A model generated the notes under the pieces. That model made no database searches, had not been told where the DNA came from, and saw nothing but the letters and a program-made list of their open reading frames with translations. Source: Citrobacter europaeus (GTDB lineage Bacteria; Pseudomonadota; Gammaproteobacteria; Enterobacterales; Enterobacteriaceae). Taken from it: a stretch of DNA of 64,000 nt. The position numbers were made by a program, and so were the translations under genes. Positions 11,568 through 19,789 of the stretch are shown piece after piece (the stretch's first letter is position 1; every line of letters begins with the position of its first letter). The DNA lies in the NCBI GenBank assembly GCA_020099315.1, contig CP083650.1, forward strand, positions 2,914,001-2,978,000. The letters are read 5' to 3'.

Positions 11568-12121
11568 ATGTAACTCCTCGCGTTATCCAAATTCACAACA
11601 CAATTAATGACGAATAGTTCAGGCCGTTAATTTTCTTAATTTGATTAAAACTGATCTGGCGCAAAAAATTAGTCATCAGATAATTAGTACAGATTCAGCC
11701 CAATCGTGAAATTGCTTCACAACATGAGCAGATAATCATCAGGTGCCAGACAATACCTTATTGTGGAAATTAATTTTGTGATTTAAAACACCATTTCATT
11801 ATTGAAGAGTGTGTTTAATGGCATAAATATCAATTCGTTATATTCATATCACCTATATGCCAAAACGGCAGAAGCACAAGTACTGTTATGACAATATGTA
11901 AAAAAACATAAATACACGGATTTAAGGATTTTCTTATGTCATAGCAAGCGTTATGCTGAATCTCGATCGGGAGCGAATATAATTCGTGATCACTAAAGGA
12001 CCGGCGGAACGGATTTATTCTGCTAACAGTTTTAATTGTACGTAGAGGTGAAGTGCAGCGGCAGCCCGCTGTACTGGCGTTAGTAACGTACATTCCCCTT
12101 TCTGGAAATAAGGATATTGAT
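11568..12121. other. Intergenic region upstream of ftnB
   Basis: A 554-bp AT-rich stretch between two divergent genes. It must carry both promoters. I see no convincing -35/-10 pair, no RNA gene and no repeat. An 87-codon minus-strand frame (11830-12093) overlaps the ftnB leader and shows no recognisable features, so it is not called. Confidence 0.6.
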
Positions 12122-12625
12122 ATGGCTGCAGTTGGAATTGTTCATAAACTCAACACGCAAATGAACCTCGAGTTCTACGCATCGAATCTTTACCTGCATC
12201 TGAGCGAATGGTGCTACGAGCATAGCCTGACGGGTACCGCCACGTTTCTTCGCACTCAGGCACAAGGTAACGTGACTCAAATGATGCGGATGTTCAATTT
12301 TATGAAAAGTGCCGGGGCTAACCCCATCGTCAAGGCCATTGATGTTCCGGGTGATGAACTGACTTCCCTTGAAGAATTGTTTCAGAAAACGCTGGATGAA
12401 TATCAACAGCGCTCGAGTAGGCTCTCACGTTTAACCAATGAAGCAGAAGCGTTAAACGATGCGCCAACCATCGATTTTCTTCACGACCTGGAAAAAGAGC
12501 AGCAGCAGGATGGCGTGCTGTTACAGACGATACTTGACGAAGTCCGCAGCGCCAAACGCGCGGGGCTGTGCATGGCGCAAACCGATAAGCACTTGCTCAA
12601 CGTCGTGAATTACCAGCATCACTAA
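12122..12625 (+). CDS. ftnB: Ferritin-like protein FtnB
   Basis: Ferritin-fold protein involved in iron handling and, in Salmonella, repair of oxidised iron-sulfur clusters. The 167-residue product aligns with FtnA, but the ferroxidase centre is incomplete. Glu17 is kept; the E-E-M-T-H segment is replaced by G-N-V-T-Q, so Glu50 and His53 are lost, as known for FtnB. ATG 12122 is chosen for its AAGGAT six bases upstream and the family start; the frame is open from 12053. Confidence 0.95.
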   Translation: MAAVGIVHKLNTQMNLEFYASNLYLHLSEWCYEHSLTGTATFLRTQAQGNVTQMMRMFNFMKSAGANPIVKAIDVPGDELTSLEELFQKTLDEYQQRSSRLSRLTNEAEALNDAPTIDFLHDLEKEQQQDGVLLQTILDEVRSAKRAGLCMAQTDKHLLNVVNYQHH

Positions 12626-12648
12626 TCTTCAGTTTTCAAAGCGTTAAT

Positions 12649-12680
12649 GCCGGATAGTAATGTGATGCGCCTTATCCGGC
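12649..12680. repeat. REP element after ftnB
   Basis: GCCGGATAgtaatgtgatgcgccTTATCCGGC is a single REP palindrome between the convergent genes ftnB and yecJ. Confidence 0.8.
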
Positions 12681-12763
12681 CAACCTCTGATTTTCCCTAT
12701 GCACGCGCCTCCATTCTGCGAGGCGCAAAAAAACCTTTCTAAAACCTGAAACAACGGTTTATT

Positions 12764-13015
12764 TTAGTGGGATTCATTCTGCGGCGTGAATTTCAGCTCG
12801 ATCAAGGCAACCGCTTTTTGTATTGCGCGCATAGTGACCGGATCGGCACCTGCAGGATGGCTGGAAAAATCGATGCTTTTCAGCTGGCTGGACATTTTTT
12901 CCCGAACTTCTACTGGGGCAATAACATCAAGAACATCCAGAATTTGCTTGATAACCAGCTGACAGGCAACAACGTCCGAGAGCAGTTCCTGATCGGCATT
13001 CAGTGTTTGGGACAT
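12764..13015 (-). CDS. yecJ: DUF2766 family protein YecJ
   Basis: An 83-residue acidic, mostly helical cytoplasmic protein, nearly identical to E. coli YecJ ([20 protein letters not shown], ending [11 protein letters not shown]). Function unknown. ATG 13015 has GAGCTC and AGGAGC-type sequence upstream (plus strand gtgagctcctta). It is a single-gene unit convergent with ftnB. Confidence 0.93.
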   Translation of the reverse strand: MSQTLNADQELLSDVVACQLVIKQILDVLDVIAPVEVREKMSSQLKSIDFSSHPAGADPVTMRAIQKAVALIELKFTPQNESH

Positions 13016-13144
13016 GGTGAGCTCCTTATTGAAAGGTCGTCATAGTACCCATTCAGCGCTCGAAACGATAGCCGCCCACGCATAACGAATGCGTTGGAAA
13101 TAAAAATAGTTCCAGTCAGTTTCTTTTGAGATGGCAAGCACAAC

Positions 13145-14566
13145 ATGAGTGAACAGTTAGCGGTCGAGAACAAACGCGGTCTTTCACCGGCGGCATTACT
13201 TGTTGCCGGGGCTTTCTTTATGGAATTTATTGACGGCACGGTGATTGCCACCGCCCTGCCTGATATGGCTAAAAGTTTTGGTGTGCAGGCGGTAGACCTG
13301 AACATTGGCATCAGCGCCTACCTGATAACCCTTGCGGTGCTTATCCCCGCCAGCGGCTGGATTGCGGATCGCTTCGGTGCAAGAAAGGTGTTTACCCTGG
13401 CGCTGGCGATTTTCACCCTCGCGTCGGTTTTATGCGGTTTGTCCGAAAGCCTTGAGGGTTTTGTCGCCATGCGAATCTTGCAGGGCGTCGGTGGCGCATT
13501 AATGGTTCCTGTTGGCCGTCTTGCGGTACTGCGCACCACGCCTAAACATCAGTTGATCACCGCTATTGCCACCCTGACCTGGCCCGCATTGGTCGCACCT
13601 ATCATTGGACCTCCCCTTGGGGGATTCATTACCAGCTATGCCAACTGGCGTTGGATCTTCTTTATTAACGTACCGCTGGGAATACTGGCGATCGCGCTGG
13701 CGCTAAGGTTTATCCCGGATATTCATGACGACGAGCGTCGTCCGTTTGATATAGCGGGTTTTATCGCGACCTCTGTTGCGATGGTAAGTCTGGTGTATGC
13801 CATGGAGTTACTGGGAACCCGGCAGCCGCAGGGCTGGCTAACCGCCGGGCTTCTGGCGCTAGGGACAGTGACCTTCCTGTTTGCCCTGCATCATTTTCGT
13901 CGTGCTACCTGGCCGATGATTCGTCTTGATGCCATGAGCGTCCCAACTTTTCGCGTCACCATGTACGGCGGGTCGCTGTTTCGCGCTTCTATCAGCGCGG
14001 TGCCATTTCTGCTGCCGTTAATGTTCCAGGTCGGTTTTGGCATGAATGCTTTTCATGCAGGCTCGCTGGTACTGGCGGTGTTTGTAGGCAATCTGACGAT
14101 AAAACCTGCCACTACGCCGTTAATACGCTGGCTCGGCTTTAAGAGACTGCTGTTAATCAATGGTGCGCTTAACGTCCTGGCGCTGCTGGCCTGCGCATTA
14201 ATTACGCCACAGACTCCCGTGTGGGTTATTTTGCTGGTGTTGTATCTGGGCGGCGTATTCCGCTCAATTCAGTTTACCGGCGTCAGCACGCTTGCTTTTG
14301 CGGATGTCCCCGCGTCACAAATGAGCTACGCCAATACGTTGTTCAGTACGGCAACACAATTAGCGGTAGGCTTAGGCATTTCATTGGCCGCTATCGGGAT
14401 CCGTATCGGCGATGAGGTGAGTAAGTGGCTGACATTGGGGAATATTCCAGGAATCAGTTTCCGGCTGGCCTTTGTCGCTATTGCCATTATTTGCCTGGTC
14501 GGCATGGTGGATACGCTGCGACTTGCCCGTGATGCTGGAAGCGCGGTGTCTGATAAGAACAGATAG
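13145..14566 (+). CDS. DHA2-type MFS drug/efflux transporter
   Basis: A 473-residue inner-membrane protein of the 14-segment DHA2 family (relatives EmrB, MdtD). Segment 1 begins LVAGAFFMEFIDGTVIATALPDMAKSFG, the DHA2 motif D1. The loop 2-3 motif GWIADRFGARKVF, ILQGVGGALMVPVGRLAVL and the antiporter motif C PALVAPIIGPPLGG are all visible. Substrate cannot be predicted. No EmrA-like adaptor is adjacent, so it probably works alone. ATG 13145 has only a weak SD (GGCAAG). The gene is not at this place in E. coli K-12. Confidence 0.9.
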   Translation: MSEQLAVENKRGLSPAALLVAGAFFMEFIDGTVIATALPDMAKSFGVQAVDLNIGISAYLITLAVLIPASGWIADRFGARKVFTLALAIFTLASVLCGLSESLEGFVAMRILQGVGGALMVPVGRLAVLRTTPKHQLITAIATLTWPALVAPIIGPPLGGFITSYANWRWIFFINVPLGILAIALALRFIPDIHDDERRPFDIAGFIATSVAMVSLVYAMELLGTRQPQGWLTAGLLALGTVTFLFALHHFRRATWPMIRLDAMSVPTFRVTMYGGSLFRASISAVPFLLPLMFQVGFGMNAFHAGSLVLAVFVGNLTIKPATTPLIRWLGFKRLLLINGALNVLALLACALITPQTPVWVILLVLYLGGVFRSIQFTGVSTLAFADVPASQMSYANTLFSTATQLAVGLGISLAAIGIRIGDEVSKWLTLGNIPGISFRLAFVAIAIICLVGMVDTLRLARDAGSAVSDKNR

Positions 14567-14590
14567 CCCGACAGGTGAACACCGCCGGGC
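14566..14590. terminator. Hairpin between convergent genes
   Basis: GCCCG (14566-14570) pairs with CGGGC (14586-14590), enclosing a second stem GGTG/CACC. It overlaps the end of the transporter gene and lies before the isomerase stop, a likely bidirectional terminator without a long U tract. Confidence 0.5.
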
Positions 14591-14598
14591 CAACAGGT

Positions 14599-15237
14599 TT
14601 AGCCAATTATCTCGCGAACAAACGCTTCGATCGCTTTGTCCTGGCAGTTGTCAAAGAAACACTGCTGGAAGCGCGGACCCGATACGGCGGTTTTCACCAG
14701 CTCAGGATCGATAGCGCGTAGCGTATCCAGATAGTTTTCTTTTACCACCGCCGCTTTCACCTGGTTCAGAATACCGGCGTTACGCACCTGTGGCTCTTTA
14801 CGCTCAGGCGGATAACCTTCGCCGTTACGACCAGTGAACGCTTTTTCAAACATATAGCGCACATTTAACTCAGCGCCCCAACCAAAACCTTTGGCGAATG
14901 CCAGAGAAAGCGCGTTACCGTTGTTGATCTGAGAGAATAAGAACGCGTCAGCCGGATCAAGACAGTAACCACACACCACGCCCGGATGAATATTCAGCGA
15001 CATCATTGCCCCCTGACCCGTACCGCAACCCGTGACAACAAAATCCACGGCTTTGGAATTGAGCAGGATGCTGGCCATAATCCCTAAATGGATGTAGGTC
15101 AGATGATGGTCATTTTCGTCGCTCATCCCGACGTTGTACACTGGAAAACCTTTCTCATCCGCGACGGCTTTAAGCTCGTTATGAATGATGGCGTTTTTGC
15201 TTGCCTGGCTGTTTTCCATCATCAATGCAATTTTCAT
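14599..15237 (-). CDS. RpiB/LacA/LacB family sugar-phosphate isomerase
   Basis: A 212-residue protein starting KIALMMENSQASKN with the phosphate-binding motif GCGTGQGAMM (residues 70-79), the counterpart of GTGIG-type motifs in RpiB. Its Asp-rich C-terminal part makes it longer than RpiB (about 149 residues). Family members interconvert aldose and ketose phosphates (ribose-5-phosphate, galactose-6-phosphate, allose-6-phosphate). The substrate here is unknown. ATG 15237 has AGGAG eight bases upstream; the frame extends to 15297. It is a lone gene convergent with the DHA2 transporter. Confidence 0.85.
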   Translation of the reverse strand: MKIALMMENSQASKNAIIHNELKAVADEKGFPVYNVGMSDENDHHLTYIHLGIMASILLNSKAVDFVVTGCGTGQGAMMSLNIHPGVVCGYCLDPADAFLFSQINNGNALSLAFAKGFGWGAELNVRYMFEKAFTGRNGEGYPPERKEPQVRNAGILNQVKAAVVKENYLDTLRAIDPELVKTAVSGPRFQQCFFDNCQDKAIEAFVREIIG

Positions 15238-15505
15238 TCTGTAATCTCCTGAATGCGCTGCGGGGACCCGCAGAAAGTCATAACATTCAGGCCACATTAC
15301 TATTTTGCAAACTCACTTTCAAATTTAATGAAATTTTGTTTTATAAAATAATGAAGTGCTCACATTTTTCCTTCGAAAGCTGAGAATGGCCTCAAGAAAT
15401 TGACGTCGTTGCGATTAATCGCAGGTGATTTTCAGGTTATTCAAGCCATTGATACGTCAACACGTATGCCATGATAGCCTATCTCCGAACTTTCAGAGCG
15501 ATCAC

Positions 15506-15841
15506 ATGAAGACCTTTATCCTTGCCCTTTTGCCGCTCGTGCTGACAGGATGCACTATAACTAAACAGGCGCAGGTCAGCGAAGCCAGCGCCATCACCGG
15601 CGTGGTTCGCCTGACCTACAACCAGGCCATGTTACAGTCGGCGCGTACCGATGACTACGTTACCCAGGGGACAGCCACCAAAGAGTGTCAGCGCCTGGGT
15701 TATGCCAGCGCAATGGCGTTTGGTCAGCCGGTGTCAACCTGTAGCCTGTACGCCGGTTCTTTGTGTTTAAATACCAAAATAACCCTCGCCTGGCAGTGTC
15801 ACGGCGCAGCGGTATCACCATCCACTTCCTTTAATTATTAA
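15506..15841 (+). CDS. yecR: Flagellar-regulon lipoprotein YecR
   Basis: A 111-residue lipoprotein: signal MKTFILALLPLVLTGC with lipobox LTGC, so lipidated on Cys16. The rest matches E. coli YecR (TDDYVTQGTATKECQRLGYA, TCSLYAGSLCLN). Four further cysteines may form periplasmic disulfides. In E. coli yecR belongs to the flagellar regulon. No FliA promoter is obvious within 100 bp here. ATG 15506 is chosen because the signal peptide begins there; the upstream extension lacks any features. Confidence 0.9.
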   Translation: MKTFILALLPLVLTGCTITKQAQVSEASAITGVVRLTYNQAMLQSARTDDYVTQGTATKECQRLGYASAMAFGQPVSTCSLYAGSLCLNTKITLAWQCHGAAVSPSTSFNY

Positions 15842-15848
15842 TATTTTC

Positions 15849-15870
15849 GACCAGCACATTATTGCTGGTC
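15849..15870 (+). terminator. Terminator after yecR
   Basis: GACCAGCA (15849-15856) pairs perfectly with TGCTGGTC (15863-15870) around a 6-nt loop, followed by TTCTGCC. It lies 8 bp after the yecR stop. Confidence 0.7.
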
Positions 15871-16033
15871 TTCTGCCTTCTCGTTATTTATTCTCCGACC
15901 AGTAGCGTTAATGCGTTTTATTCCCATTCGCATTTTTAATAAATAAATTTATTATTTTACCTTTTGCAAATAATTAAATAACAAATTATAGTGGCGCCAC
16001 GTCAATATATAATAACGTTTGTGGAGCAGAACC

Positions 16034-16531
16034 ATGCTGAAAACAGAAATGATCGACCAACTGAATGAGCAGATGAACCTTGAATTATATTCTTCTCTGC
16101 TCTACCAACAGATGAGCGCGTGGTGCAGCTATCACAGCTTCGAAGGTGCCGCTGCGTTTTTGCGCCGTCACGCCCAGGAAGAGATGACGCATATGCAGCG
16201 TCTGTTTGACTACCTGACCGATACCGGCAGCTTGCCGTGTATTAATACCGTCTCTTCCCCTTTTGCTGAATATGCGTCTCTGGACGAATTGTTCCGTGTC
16301 ACTTACGAACACGAGCAACTGATCACCCAGAAAATTAATGAGCTGGCACACGCGGCAATGACTCACCAGGATTACCCGACGTTTAATTTCCTGCAATGGT
16401 ATGTTGCCGAGCAGCATGAAGAAGAGAAATTATTTAAATCTGTTATTGATAAGTTATCACTGGCAGGGAAAAGTGGCGAAGGTCTTTATTTCATCGATAA
16501 AGAACTGGCTACGCTTGATACACAGAATTAA
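16034..16531 (+). CDS. ftnA: Non-haem ferritin FtnA
   Basis: Main iron-storage ferritin, a 24-mer with ferroxidase activity. The 165-residue product retains the centre: Glu17, Glu50 and His53 (QEEMTHM) plus the C-terminal EQHEEEKLF cluster. ATG 16034 has GGAG seven bases upstream; GTG 16019 is a poorer alternative. The 60 bp before it (about 15930-15990) is extremely AT-rich, which fits the H-NS repression relieved by Fur known at E. coli ftnA. Confidence 0.97.
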   Translation: MLKTEMIDQLNEQMNLELYSSLLYQQMSAWCSYHSFEGAAAFLRRHAQEEMTHMQRLFDYLTDTGSLPCINTVSSPFAEYASLDELFRVTYEHEQLITQKINELAHAAMTHQDYPTFNFLQWYVAEQHEEEKLFKSVIDKLSLAGKSGEGLYFIDKELATLDTQN

Positions 16532-16538
16532 TGTCTCT

Positions 16539-16569
16539 GGGTAATGAAGGCAACCCGCCATCATTACCC
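16539..16569. terminator. Hairpin between convergent ftnA and yecH
   Basis: GGGTAATGA (16539-16547) and TCATTACCC (16561-16569) are a perfect 9-bp inverted repeat with a 13-nt loop, between the two convergent stops. It has no T run, so it may act as an mRNA 3' stabiliser as much as a terminator. Confidence 0.55.
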
Positions 16570-16576
16570 GTGACAA

Positions 16577-16816
16577 TTAGTGACGGCAGATCTTGCTTTC
16601 GTGCGTAGAGAAGCCGTCTTCTTGTGCAATAAACTTTCCCTTCGCCGCTAAAAACGCCACCAGCTCGGCTGCCGTCATATCCGCAGCAGAACAGGTGTGA
16701 AAACGCGCCTGCTCGCCAAACCGTGCCGTAATCGCCGCCTCAAGGCTGGCATTCGAATACTGCTCGCCAGATTCAATCATCATGTTGAGCACTTCGTGAC
16801 CGTGAATAGATTCCAT
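16577..16816 (-). CDS. yecH: DUF2492 family protein YecH
   Basis: A 79-residue protein nearly identical to E. coli YecH (start MESIHGHEVLNMMIESG, end THESKICRH). Conserved His and Cys residues (HGHEVL, FHTCSA, KICRH) could bind a metal, but function is unknown. A strong SD, GAGGAGG, precedes ATG 16816. Divergent from tyrP. Confidence 0.93.
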   Translation of the reverse strand: MESIHGHEVLNMMIESGEQYSNASLEAAITARFGEQARFHTCSAADMTAAELVAFLAAKGKFIAQEDGFSTHESKICRH

Positions 16817-16932
16817 ACTACCTCCTCAATAAAGTCCGTAGCCTAATGTGAACCGCACGGCGCTGCTTTGCGCTAACGCAGGTTTAGTCGCAGATAAATG
16901 TCATTTGTCATACATCTTAAGGCGAGAAATAT

Positions 16933-16962
16933 CGTAAAGATTAATGTACATACATTGTAACG
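16933..16962. promoter_or_regulatory. Candidate TyrR boxes upstream of tyrP
   Basis: CGTAAA-GATTAA-TGTACA (16933-16950) differs from the TyrR box TGTAAA-N6-TTTACA at only a few positions. An overlapping weaker copy, TGTACA-TACATT-GTAACG, follows (16945-16962). Their place 80-110 bp before the tyrP start agrees with the strong/weak box pair known at E. coli tyrP, where TyrR represses with tyrosine and activates with phenylalanine. Confidence 0.5.
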
Positions 16963-17041
16963 GTGATTTGACGAAAATAGCGTTTTGCCTTAACCTGCGC
17001 CGCAGATATAACCGTTGATTATCTCTGGGACAGAGGAAAGC

Positions 17042-18253
17042 GTGAAAAACAGAACCCTGGGTAGTATTTTTATCGTGGCGGGAACCACGATTGGTGCCGG
17101 TATGTTGGCAATGCCGCTGGCTGCGGCAGGCGTGGGGTTTAGCGTCACGCTGGTGTTGTTAGTGAGTCTTTGGGCGTTGATGTGCTACACCGCGCTGTTG
17201 CTGCTTGAAGTGTATCAACACGTACCGGCTGATACCGGGCTGGGTACGCTGGCAAAACGTTATCTTGGTCGTTACGGACAATGGGTAACGGGTTTTAGCA
17301 TGATGTTTTTAATGTACGCGCTGACGGCGGCGTATATCAGTGGCGCGGGTGAATTGCTGGCTTCCAGCATCAGCGACTGGACCGGAACAACTCTATCACC
17401 GACAACAGGCGTGCTGCTGTTCACCTTTGTTGCCGGTGGTGTGGTTTGCGTAGGAACCTCGCTGGTCGATCTGTTCAACCGTTTGTTATTCAGCGCCAAG
17501 ATAATCTTCCTGGTGGCGATGCTGGCTCTGTTGATGCCGCATATCCATAAAGTAAACCTGCTTACGCTACCGCTTCAGCAGGGACTGGCATTGTCCGCAA
17601 TCCCGGTTATCTTCACTTCGTTCGGTTTTCACGGTAGCGTCCCCAGTATCGTCAGCTATATGAATGGCAACATCCGTAAATTGCGTTGGGTGTTTATCAC
17701 CGGTAGCGCCATTCCGCTGGTCGCTTATATCTTCTGGCAACTGGCCACGCTTGGCAGTATTAACTCGTCCACGTTCATGGGGCTGTTAGCCAACCACGCT
17801 GGCTTAAACGGTTTATTGCAGGCATTGCGTGAAGTCGTGGCTTCGCCGCACGTCGAGCTGGCGGTGCATCTGTTTGCCGACCTCGCTTTGGCGACCTCTT
17901 TCCTCGGCGTGGCGCTGGGATTATTTGACTACCTGGCCGACCTCTTCCAACGCCGTAATACCGCTGCGGGAAGAGTACAAACTGGCGTGGTGACCTTCCT
18001 GCCACCGCTGGCATTTGCACTGTTCTATCCGCGTGGTTTCGTCATGGCGCTGGGGTATGCAGGCGTTGCCCTGGCGGTGCTGGCGCTGCTCATTCCCTCG
18101 ATGCTGGTCTGGCAGAGCAGAAAACAAAATCCGCAGGCTACCTACCGTGTGGCGGGCGGAGCTCCGGCGCTGGCGCTGGTATTTTTGTGCGGCATTGTGG
18201 TGATAGCAGTACAGTTTTCTATTGCTGCAGGACTACTACCGGAAGTGGGTTAA
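17042..18253 (+). CDS. tyrP: Tyrosine-specific transport protein TyrP
   Basis: Inner-membrane proton symporter importing tyrosine, of the aromatic amino acid permease (HAAAP) family with Mtr and TnaB. The 403-residue protein has eleven predicted membrane segments, beginning [20 protein letters not shown], the family signature. GTG 17042 (start MKNRTLG) is preferred to the open upstream frame because of GAGGAAAGC just before it and identity with E. coli. TyrR boxes precede it and a strong terminator follows. Confidence 0.97.
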   Translation: MKNRTLGSIFIVAGTTIGAGMLAMPLAAAGVGFSVTLVLLVSLWALMCYTALLLLEVYQHVPADTGLGTLAKRYLGRYGQWVTGFSMMFLMYALTAAYISGAGELLASSISDWTGTTLSPTTGVLLFTFVAGGVVCVGTSLVDLFNRLLFSAKIIFLVAMLALLMPHIHKVNLLTLPLQQGLALSAIPVIFTSFGFHGSVPSIVSYMNGNIRKLRWVFITGSAIPLVAYIFWQLATLGSINSSTFMGLLANHAGLNGLLQALREVVASPHVELAVHLFADLALATSFLGVALGLFDYLADLFQRRNTAAGRVQTGVVTFLPPLAFALFYPRGFVMALGYAGVALAVLALLIPSMLVWQSRKQNPQATYRVAGGAPALALVFLCGIVVIAVQFSIAAGLLPEVG

Positions 18254-18257
18254 AACA

Positions 18258-18277
18258 AAAGGGGCTTTCGCCCCTTT
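18258..18277. terminator. Bidirectional terminator between tyrP and yecA
   Basis: AAAGGGG (18258-18264) pairs with CCCCTTT (18271-18277) around GCTTTCGC-type loop; A-rich on one side and T-rich on the other, so it can stop transcription from both convergent genes. Confidence 0.85.
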
Positions 18278-18280
18278 CTG

Positions 18281-18946
18281 TTAATGCAAACAGCACTGCT
18301 TATATTTCTTGCCGCTACCACACGGACAAGGGTCATTACGCCCTACTTTGGCATCCACTTTTACCGGTACCTTGACCGGCGTTTCCTGGGGATGCGCCAT
18401 CCAGTAAGCATGCAGATCCAGCGCCGCCAGGCGAATGGCATCCACGCTCTCTTCAAACGCTTCTGGCGTCAGCTTCTCAACCACCGCAAAGTTCTCTTCC
18501 GTACCGTGCAGCGCAATAGCCTCAAGCGCAGGTTTTAACGTGTCTGGTAACGCGGACCAGTCTGACAAAGCAACGCCTCGCATATAGCCGAAGCACCACT
18601 CTTCAACGATAGTCAGTTCATGTTCGTCAATTTCACGTAAACCAAACAGCGGCTCAAACTGCTCAGGATATTCATCCAGACGGTCGACCGTATCCGCCAT
18701 ATGTTGAAACGCCAGGTTCATGAAACGCGTCATTTCTTTTTCGGAGGACCAGCGAGGAACATACTGCGCGCCGCCCCAAATAGCGACCAGCCACTGCTCC
18801 GGTTCAATTTCATACGGAGAACTCAGCACCGCCGTCAGTAAACCATCCAGTTCTGATACATCCAGAATAGCCTTGTCCGTATTGTACTTAGTCAATACAT
18901 CATCCAGCCATTCCAGTTCGCTCTCGTTTAATGGTCCCGTTTTCAT
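18281..18946 (-). CDS. yecA: UPF0149 family SEC-C motif protein YecA
   Basis: A 221-residue soluble protein. Residues 1-190 form the UPF0149 helical domain. The C-terminus is a SEC-C zinc motif, [18 protein letters not shown], like that of SecA. E. coli YecA has been reported to bind metal and ribosomes. ATG 18946 has AAGGAAAAG upstream. Monocistronic. Confidence 0.95.
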   Translation of the reverse strand: MKTGPLNESELEWLDDVLTKYNTDKAILDVSELDGLLTAVLSSPYEIEPEQWLVAIWGGAQYVPRWSSEKEMTRFMNLAFQHMADTVDRLDEYPEQFEPLFGLREIDEHELTIVEEWCFGYMRGVALSDWSALPDTLKPALEAIALHGTEENFAVVEKLTPEAFEESVDAIRLAALDLHAYWMAHPQETPVKVPVKVDAKVGRNDPCPCGSGKKYKQCCLH

Positions 18947-19136
18947 AACGCTTTTCCTTAGTCAAAAAATCTTGCCTGTGATCATCCTACATGGCTGGAG
19001 GGATAACAGATACAAATGGGCATATGCGGCATCAGTTGCCGCCTGTTCAGGTTAACAGGAAACGAGGGGAATTCCGGTAGTTAACGCACAAAAGAGAACA
19101 CTAAGCCGCCGGGCATCATACCGGGAAAACACAATA

Positions 19137-19156
19137 AAACCACCCGCAGGTGGTTT
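19137..19156 (-). terminator. Terminator after the MerP-like gene
   Basis: AAACCACC (19137-19144) pairs with GGTGGTTT (19149-19156). On the minus strand the stem begins at the stop codon of the MerP-like gene and is followed by TTTTATTGTGTTTT. Confidence 0.8.
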
Positions 19157-19436
19157 ACTGTTGCTCAATGCGGTTGAGCGTTGCGGTATAGCCCGTTTTC
19201 GCTACAGCATTTAGTAAAGTATCGGTTGGGAAACCTTCTGGCACGATCGCTTCCGCCTGCCGGGTTTTTAGGGAGGATTTTGCTTTTATCACGCCGTCGG
19301 TTTCACGCAGCGCCTGATTGACTGAAATAACGCATAGCGAGCAGGTCATATTTTGTATATCCAGCACCACTTTTTGATTGGTCGCCTGAGCCCACACCGG
19401 CAGCAGCAAACATACAACTAACGTGAAGATCTTCAT
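19155..19436 (-). CDS. MerP-like periplasmic heavy-metal-binding protein
   Basis: A 93-residue exported protein: signal peptide to about residue 18 (LLLPVWAQA), then one HMA domain with metal-binding motif NMTCSLC (Cys32, Cys35). The layout, including the Gly-Tyr near the C-terminus (AKTGYTATL), parallels MerP of mercury operons, a periplasmic ion scavenger that hands metal to MerT. Its ATG overlaps the stop of the MerT-like gene by 4 nt. No merR or merA is present, so mercury specificity is not proven; copper or another soft metal is equally possible. Confidence 0.85.
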   Translation of the reverse strand: MKIFTLVVCLLLPVWAQATNQKVVLDIQNMTCSLCVISVNQALRETDGVIKAKSSLKTRQAEAIVPEGFPTDTLLNAVAKTGYTATLNRIEQQ

Positions 19437-19789
19437 TCAAATACCTCATAAAACCAGGCGACGAGCGTTGGGTAAAATAACACTGGCAAAATCAACGCCA
19501 GTGCACACCAGTAGAGAATGCGCGCCTGCTTAAGCGTTAGCCATCCGGAGCACCACAACCGTTTGGAAAAATAGAGCCGCCAGAAGACCCGCAGCAATAA
19601 GCCCAGGGACAGCAGCATCAAAGGCATTCGCAAAAACTCAAACCGGGTGAAAACAGCAAAGCTTGCCGCAGAAATACCAAACAGCAGGTAGAGCAGCGGT
19701 CCAATACAGCACAAGCCCGCGGTGACGGCAGCCGCAGCGGCCGTCAACAGGGTGAGTCCCGCCCCTTTAGCGTTGTTCTGTGGCGACAT
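19433..19789 (-). CDS. MerT-like inner-membrane metal transporter
   Basis: A 118-residue, three-segment membrane protein. Segment 1 carries the vicinal cysteines GLCCIGPLLYLLFG (Cys27-Cys28), the hallmark of MerT. Segment 2 (PLMLLSLGLLLRVFWRLYF) and segment 3 (ARILYWCALALILPVLF) fit the MerT plan. The cytoplasmic loop has one cysteine (LWCSGW) where MerT has two. ATG 19789 gives a MerT-like start and overlaps the transglutaminase gene by 23 bp, so translation is probably coupled; ATG 19816 in the same frame is the alternative. No SD is obvious. Confidence 0.8.
   Translation of the reverse strand: MSPQNNAKGAGLTLLTAAAAAVTAGLCCIGPLLYLLFGISAASFAVFTRFEFLRMPLMLLSLGLLLRVFWRLYFSKRLWCSGWLTLKQARILYWCALALILPVLFYPTLVAWFYEVFE

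Noticed and set aside
11830..12093. 87-codon minus-strand frame upstream of ftnB
   Set aside because: No ribosome site, no recognisable domain, atypical composition and overlap with the ftnB leader; most likely chance.
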